From NCBI GenBank assembly GCA_949775045.1, contig OX459103.1:4046502-4110501 (forward strand): 64,000 bases of DNA, written 5' to 3'. Position 1 is the stretch's first letter; the number at the start of each line of letters is the position of its first letter. Below, piece after piece: positions 57,801-64,000 of this stretch. Position numbers and translations under genes: made by a program. The DNA is from Metridium senile (taxonomy: Eukaryota > Cnidaria > Anthozoa > Actiniaria > Metridiidae). The notes under the pieces were generated by a model that worked only from the letters and a program-made list of their open reading frames with translations, was not told the DNA's origin and ran no database searches.

Positions 57801-58746
57801 ATATCCATGAAATAGAAACAAATCGCTACTGTGGAATAGGGCACAAACACTATATCCATGAAATAGAATCAAATTGCTCCTGTGGAATAGAGCGCAAACA
57901 CTATATCGATAAAATACAATATATTATCTCTACTGTGGAATATAGCGCCAACACTATATCCATGAAATAGAATCAGATTGCTACTGTGGAATAGAGTGAA
58001 AACACTATATCCATGAAATACAATTAAATTGCTACTGTTGAATAGAGCAAAAACACTAATATCAATGAAATCAGATTAATGGATATCGAAAAGCAATACA
58101 GCAATACAACCAATACAAGCAATACAGCGATACAAACACTATATCAATGAAACAGAATCAAATTGCTACTGTGGAAGAGAGCGAAAACACTTAATATTCA
58201 TAAAATAGAATCAAATTGCTTCTGTGAAATACACTACAGACACTACATCCATGAAATAGAATCAAATTTCTACTGTGGAATAGAGCACAAACAATACATG
58301 CATGAAATAAAATCAAATTGCAACTGTGGAATATAGCACAAACACTATTATCAGTGAAAAAGAATCAAATGGCTTCCGTGGAATAGACCGAAAACACTAT
58401 CTCCATCAAATAGAATCAAATTGCTACTGTGGAAGAGAGCGAAAACACTTAATATCGATGAAATAGAATCAAATTGCTTCTGTGGAATACACTACAGACA
58501 CTATATCCATGAAATAGAATCAAATTTCTACTGTGGAATAGAGCACAAACAATACATCCATGAAATAAAATAAAATTGCTTCTGTGGAATAAACCAAAAA
58601 CACTATATCCATGAAATAGAATCAAATTGCTGCTATGGAATAAAGTGAAAACACTATATCCATGAAATGGAATCAAATTGCTACTGTGCAATAGAGTACA
58701 AACACTATATCCACTAAATAGAATCAAATTGCAACTGTGGAATATA
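51845..58746. repeat. 6902-bp satellite superunit, copy 2
   Basis: Directly follows copy 1. Left joint GCACAAACAATACATCC at 51845 matches 44943. The right edge runs into degenerate terminal monomers (58750-58910) that end the array. Confidence 0.9.
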
Positions 58747-58910
58747 GCACAAACACTATATCCATGAAAAAGAATCAAACTGCTTCCGTGGAATAGAGTG
58801 CAAACACTATATCCATGAAATAGAATCAAATTGCTACTATGGAATAAAGCGAAAGCACTATATCCATGAAATGGAATCAAATTGCTTCTGTGGAATAGAG
58901 CGGAAACACA

Positions 58911-61035
58911 GTTTATCCAGGAATTTAGGTTTAATAAGACATTTAATGATGATTTGTTTTTACAACAAAAGCCCAGCATTGGACATCGAACACACTGAAT
59001 GAAGTGCCCTTTTTGATTTTTGGCAATTATAAGGTCGCATCAACATAATTATAATTATAAGGTCAAAATACTTATATTTTGCTTCTATTTGCTACTAATG
59101 TTTGTCATTGTTTTCATTCTCGTGATATTATCATGTCTTATCTAATACTTTCTGTTAATTTGTTAGAATCATTTGAGGAATTTTCTTAAGAGCATTATTT
59201 TATTATTACTCCGGCTACCCGAAGGGGGGCCCAAGTCTAGGTTTACCTTTTCTCCCTATCTATGTATCTATCACGTCGCGTTTTGAAAGACACAGGAAGC
59301 CCAAAAAGCCAAAAGGTGGGGATAACTGCTGAAAAGTTGATAGCTCATATTTCCGATTGTTTTGATCGCTCTGCTCTGAATCCAAAATCTACAAAAGTTA
59401 ATCTATATTGTGAACATTTAGGCTTTTTAGCTATCACATTGAATCATTATTTCAACAATGAAAGCTATTGGAAGTTTTATAGTATTTTGTTTTGGACGAC
59501 ATACACTGGCATCTGCTCGAGTCTGGTCAAATTAGCCGCTTTGATTGTGTTTGCATCGTTGCCAACTTTATCATATTTTGAGAAAAAAACATGCTTAAAA
59601 CGACTTCATGATGATCGAAAATCATAACCAGTGGAAAGACAAAAGAATAATCTGTCACATAAAGAGGAGTTGAAGTCATTTTCTGCAACTTAAGAAACAA
59701 GAAAGAAAGCCATGTCGACACACCATCTTTGTGACAAGTAAGAACGCAACGGAGAAAAATGTTCAAACTGATCATAACAAAATGAGATTGGATCTTTGCT
59801 GGACATTGAGTTATACATTGATATAATTAGTACATCTCAAAGTACATGTTTAGTATAAATGAATATTGTGTTAATCTTTAATACTCTGTTGTTAGAATTT
59901 TGCATCCGAATTAAACATCCACGATATTACTCATTGAACTTCTCCTAGATGTATTGTTATGTCATATTCTGCTATATATTTATTACTCGGACGCTTTCTT
60001 TTTCATTTGTTTCTAGCGTTTAATTCGTACAAAATACAACTATGTTGAAATCTAATTACGCATGCAAATTCAAAGGTCATTCATTGTCACACAACACCTT
60101 GCGTTACTCGTATTTTTAAAAAGATACACCACAAACGATAGTTTAGCTTCGTTAATTTATTTTTCAAAAATTTTGCTAATAAAAACATTTAAAAACTATA
60201 TATAGATGTGACAAGAGAAAGAAACCGAACTTAGTTCAAAAAAATAAACAAATTATAGAAATATAACATGCATAAATTAAAAATACTAACAAATGCAGCA
60301 AAAATGTTAAGCTAATCAAGAGGTACTGTAAAAAAAAATATTATTATTATTATTATCATTATAATATTTGCAAATAAGTTTATAATTTATCATTAAAATA
60401 ACCTAAAATAACTCATAAGTGATTATTTGTTTATTTTTGTGCACGTTTTGTTAACATTAATCAGCCAATTTAGTTCTTCACATTTTCCTATTAGTGTCTC
60501 AGGATAGCTTTGTGTAATATGAAAATGTGAAACATTTTTAATGCTGTTTTAAAATACCAACCAATGAAATAAAAACACCAAGCGGGCTAAAATGTTTAAC
60601 ATAAAAGACAACTCTGGCTTTGTCGTCTCCTTGGATAATAACATTTTTCCTATTTGTGTCTCAGAATAGAGCGCTATCAGTTTGCTCATGACTAACTGAA
60701 TTTGCTTCAGCTAGTGTCTAATGTATATATGTATTGTGTATGATTATGATACATCATGAATTTCAATCCCTCAATCCCTTTTGCTCTGTAGCCCGAGTAA
60801 ACGCTCTAAGAGCGTCTAGTTAAATTCACATTGTGTTTTACAATTGTCTGAACGAAAATTTGTCGATACCAGGTGGAGTATGTACCACCTTAGGGTCTAC
60901 ACTTCCCTGCTACATGTCCACTAAATTAACAACTCACCTGAATCTGCTTCTGTAAAGAACAATCAATCAAAAGATGTGGTGTCATGTTTCCTTTTTCTTG
61001 TTTTTCCTATAACAATACAAAATAACACTTCATAT
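58911..61035. other. AT-rich flank without a recognised gene
   Basis: Includes a 121-codon open frame at 59262-59627 (+) whose product I do not recognise and whose last third lies in an interspersed repeat, so it is not called as a gene. A direct repeat partner (59559-59840) and an ATT run at 60341-60358 are also present. The remainder shows nothing definable. Confidence 0.5.
59559..59840 (+). repeat. Interspersed repeat, copy 1 of 2
   Basis: GCCAACTTTATCATATTTTG, then AACCAGTGGAAAGA, AATAATCTGT, ACACACCAT, and GGATCTTTGCTGGACAT match 63306-63590 in the same order and orientation with many substitutions. Confidence 0.7.
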
Positions 61036-61340
61036 TTCAAATAAATGTAGTTATAAAATTCATGAATAATTAATGAGAATTTTACAAAAGAACTCAATGC
61101 CGTGACGAGTTCTGTAAATCTCATACAGATTTCGTCCTGATTTGCATAAGTTTCAACTTGAATTTTCTCGGCCAGATTTACATTTATCTTGACAATTTTA
61201 GTAAAATATGAAAGAACTAACGCTGGACTTTCATAAGTTCTATACAATATTCGCGTCCGATCTGTATCCGATATACAACGGCTCGTCTTCGACTCGCCGT
61301 TGTATATCGGATACAGATCGGCCGCTCATATTGTATATAT
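61036..61340 (-). mobile_element. Palindromic element, copy 2
   Basis: Inverted relative to the copy at 17687-17983, and near-identical over the hairpin (26-base perfect arms starting at 61257) and the tail (ATGAAAGAACTAACGCTGGAC, ATTTTCTCGGCCAGATTTAC). The shared sequence ends at TTATAAAATTCATGAATAA. The loop is the same as in copy 1 when read on the same strand. Confidence 0.88.
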
Positions 61341-61418
61341 TACATAAAACCCCAATAAATTAAAGATCTTGCATTTAAATTTCAAACTCAATCTAAACAA
61401 TAAGTTTTCCACTTAGTT

Positions 61419-62855
61419 TCAATGGATTTTTCTTGGATAATCATTGAGTTCTGGCTGTCTTAAGGATATATTGGTCTTTATCTTCTTCTCTGTACATTTA
61501 AAAAATTTGAACAGAAAGACTAATAACAAGACTGACCCAGTCCCATGAGACTGCAAACATGTATTTACACTGTAATTTATACAAAGCATTAAAATCTGAT
61601 GATGGATGATGGAGGTCATCCGAAATATCATAAAATGATAGTTAAACTTCTAGTTATCAACTTTATCATAAAACTATTAGCCCAACTGAACATATTTACT
61701 AATAACAATATTTTTGTGGCTACTGCATTCTGGGAATGCTTAGCCACTGTCATCATCCTGTAAGCAGTCCGGGAGATAACCAGAATTGGTAATCGTTTTG
61801 ACGTCGCTTGTTCCACTTGTCGCTTGTTCTAAAAGCTAGTGCTTTTATCAAACTTGTAGCAATGACACGGAACATTGAAAGATTTTTGATATCATTTCCA
61901 ATTCAAAATCCAAGATGTCAGGTTCAGTTTATCTTGATTTACTGTATAATTAAAATACTCATAAGCCTCGCAAGTAGCGAGTAACTAGTCAAAGCGAGTG
62001 CTATTGTTTTTGGCAGACTCATTAGCGCCAGTTAGCACTTGCACTCGAGAGTAGCTGGTCGGAGCGAGTACGAATACGAGTACTCGCTCGTGAATGGTAC
62101 TTTACTCGTGGCCGGTACTGTATAATTATAACAAAATATATGAGAAGCAGTTCAATAATAATTACATGTAAGAGTCTCTAAAAGTCTATTGTTATTATTA
62201 ATATTGTTTATCATAATGGCTATTGATGTTGTTATTATTAATATGATTAGACAACCATTGAAATAATTATAATAATTAATAATTATAACATTACCTATCA
62301 ACCAAAGGATCAACCTCCAAAGAACCATAGTTGGTGTTTACAAGTTTCCATAAGCTTTGGATCATAGTTTGAACTGATCATGACTGCAGGGATCTTTTTA
62401 ACTGATTGGCTACTTGAAAATTCCCCAGTAATATCAACGCTAAAATTAACATAATAGATATAAATATATTTATAAACACAAAATGATGTCATAAATATAA
62501 GTTTTTATTAGTGTAAAACTTTTTACATTCGTGACACTCTTTTTTTTTCTGGTATCCACGATGAATAACCTTTAAATTTTCACATATATATTACTTCTTT
62601 GCTAACCTTACTTGATTTCTGTTGATTTTTGCGATGGGCAATATAAAAGATAAAGGACTTGCAAGTGTACTTCGCTGGGTGGACAGAGTAGACCAAAGTT
62701 GACAAAAGTCGGCAAAGTGGTTCTTGTGGAAGGAGAAATAGAGAAAACGTCATCATCATTACTTTTTCCAGCTTTAAACACATTTAAAGATCATCAGAAT
62801 CATACCAACCTGTTCCGGCTTTTGCGTTTTCTTTGAGTGTTTTCATCAGCGGTCT
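61419..62855 (-). CDS. Unrecognised basic protein, last three exons (tentative)
   Basis: Three segments on the minus strand with usable splice sites join in one frame: about 62855 (left edge uncertain) to 62810, 62439-62315 and 61489-61419, ending at TGA. Junction codons AG/C and G/AG are both completed correctly. The predicted C-terminal region of about 80 residues contains a nuclear-localisation-like cluster QRKRKSRN, then SVDITGEFSSSQSVKKIPAV, CKHQLWFFGEKKIKTN and PELNDYPRKIH. I do not recognise a family. The first segment has an in-frame stop just upstream at 62888-62890 and no ATG, so at least one earlier exon is missing or that boundary is wrong. The GTTGAT donor of the middle exon is weak. 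Confidence 0.35.
61938..62130. mobile_element. GCGAGTA-rich repeat unit bounded by direct repeats
   Basis: TACTGTATAATTA occurs at both ends (about 61941 and 62116). Between them are several diverged AGTAGCGAGTAACTAGTC/AGTAGCTGGTCGGAGCGAGT units ending TACTCGCTCGTG. The flanking 13-base repeat resembles a target-site duplication. Confidence 0.45.
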
Positions 62856-62890
62856 CTTCTTCAATGTTCACACGGTAGAGTAAAACTTAA

Positions 62891-64000
62891 GCGAACTCGC
62901 TGTTATTTACAGTAGATATCCATCCTATCCTTTTGTCGTATCCTTTAGTTCGTAGGTCCACAGTTGAAAGACTATGTGCTTTGCAGCTTCCTTACGTCTT
63001 GGACGGCAGCGAGTTGGAAATACACGAAGACATAACGGTAGCTCGAATAAAACTTCAAATATTTACATTTTAAAACCAAAAAATAAGCTAAATAACTTCA
63101 GAAAAGATAGAATAATAAATAGATAAAAGCAACGAATCCATTTTTTGGTTGTAAATAACGCGATGATCGATATTCAAATGGGTTTTCAACTCAGTACCAT
63201 GGAGAGACGGCATTTCCGATGACATCCTGATATCCAAATGTGCCCACGGCGCGCAATGCATCATGGATGACACGGCTGGTCGCTTTGAGCATGGATATTT
63301 TGGCGCATAGGTGCCAACTTTATCATGATTTGATGAAAAAACTCGCCTAAAACGAGATTGTGGTGATCACAAATCAGAACCAGTGGAAAGAAAAAAACAT
63401 AATCTGTAACACAAAGACGGCTTAAAGTCAATTTGTCAACTCACGGAACACGAAAGAAAAAAAATATATCAACACACCATCACAGCAATGGAGAACCGAG
63501 TCTTCGCAAATCATACCAAAATGACATCGGATATTTGTTGGACATCCAAAGCAGTTAGGTCATATACATAAGTGATATTCAAAGAGTTAATTTTGTGTGA
63601 AAAATTCATTAAATTTTTATAAATTACACGAATTGTGTGTCTTTTACGATTTACGAAGCGGCGAATGTGACAAAAGGAACTATTCTCAGAACCTCACAAA
63701 AAGTGCTTTTTATACTTGAGATACCAATAAATTTATTTGAAAAAGTGAAATACCTAAAACGTACTATCTAGATGTTCAAAATTTTATTTAATACGAAAAA
63801 GACTAAATAATTCTTTTTTTTTTACACTTTGCCGATATAGTTTCCGATAAAAACTCGCAGCAGCTTCGTGTCACGATTCAAAAAAAGCCGCCCACTCTAA
63901 AAATCCAACCAGACGGCCTGAAAAGGTTTCGTAAAAGTTTTTTTTTGATATAAGTATTTAGTATCCATTTTTAATATACTATCAATGGTATCCGTGAAGT
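62891..64000. other. AT-rich flank, no recognised gene
   Basis: Contains the second copy of the interspersed repeat (63306-63590). No exon, tRNA or mobile coding sequence recognised up to the window end. Confidence 0.5.
63306..63590 (+). repeat. Interspersed repeat, copy 2 of 2
   Basis: Diverged direct copy of 59559-59840 (GTGCCAACTTTATCATGATT...AACCAGTGGAAAGA...TTGTTGGACAT). It may be an old element or a local duplication. Confidence 0.7.

Larger units (their letters stand above)
29160..58910. repeat. 51-bp satellite array with higher-order structure, about 29.7 kb
   Basis: The consensus monomer runs CACTATATCCATGAAATAG, AATCAAATTGCTACTGTGG, AATAGAGCACAAA (51 bases). In the plus frame it reads HKHYIHEIESNCYCGIE, and on the minus strand FHSSNLILFHGYSVCAL, both without stops. 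Variant monomers (ATATACAGC, GGGCAC, AACCAAAAAC, CAGCTATATGTATG) recur in fixed order. A punctuating spacer with GATATCGAAGAGCAATACAGCG (or close) occurs about 20 times, for example at 30701, 31654, 32588, 33884, 35180, 36379, 37542, 38444, 39397, 40560, 41359, 42917, 43263, 44749, 46533, 49353, 51190, 53435, 56255 and 58092. Spacing gives higher-order units of 902, 953, 1163, 1296 and 2820 bases. Frames are broken every few hundred bases by monomers with one- or two-base length changes (CACTTAATATCC, AACAGCTATATG) and stops, so a single coding gene is unlikely. Confidence 0.97.

Noticed and set aside
29160..58910. CRISPR array
   Set aside because: The repeats are contiguous 51-bp monomers without unique spacers, and the window is animal-like with spliced genes.
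29993..58979. Many open frames of 60-211 codons on both strands in the satellite
   Set aside because: They follow from a 51-bp stop-free monomer. They are broken by stops and by monomers of non-multiple-of-three length, and appear equally on both strands.
59262..59627. 121-codon open frame as a gene
   Set aside because: The composition is unremarkable, no family is recognised, and the 3' third is inside an interspersed repeat also present at 63.3 kb.

Overview
This is a eukaryotic, almost certainly animal, nuclear window: AT-rich, with small exons bounded by GT/AG sites, kilobase introns full of microsatellites, and many fold-back (inverted-repeat) mobile elements and tRNA-derived SINEs. The repeat style and the highly conserved genes suggest an early-branching marine invertebrate, and an anthozoan-like cnidarian is my best guess. 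That guess is inference only.

Layout. (1) 281-8174 (+): last nine exons of an M13 zinc metallopeptidase (ECE/neprilysin family), cut by the left window edge; one intron holds a 1.5 kb fold-back transposon that landed inside a microsatellite. (2) 10246-14702 (-): a complete ten-exon cyclophilin H (PPIH) gene of 180 codons; its 3' end has been tandemly triplicated together with the edge of a fold-back element. (3) 15781-21519 (+): a complete eight-exon spermidine synthase (SRM) of about 288 codons, head-to-head with PPIH across about 1 kb that may hold a shared promoter. (4) 22989-23194 (+): a possible orphan terminal exon. (5) 23662-24624 (-): the last two exons of a WSC-domain protein. (6) 24.6-29.15 kb: minisatellites and several fold-back elements. 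(7) 29160-58910: a nearly 30 kb satellite array built from a 51-bp monomer, organised into higher-order repeats of about 0.9-2.8 kb and, on top of that, a 6902-bp unit present twice back to back. (8) 58.9-64 kb: diverged interspersed repeats, a second copy of a strongly palindromic element also found in an SRM intron, and three phase-compatible exons (61419-62855, -) of an unrecognised basic protein.

The recognisable genes are unrelated housekeeping or enzyme genes (peptide processing, spliceosomal prolyl isomerisation, polyamine synthesis) and do not form a pathway. The most distinctive material is structural: the hierarchical satellite with one open frame on each strand, the duplicated PPIH gene end, nested insertions, and two dispersed copies of a long perfect hairpin element. 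No reverse transcriptase, transposase, rRNA, functional tRNA or CRISPR array was seen.
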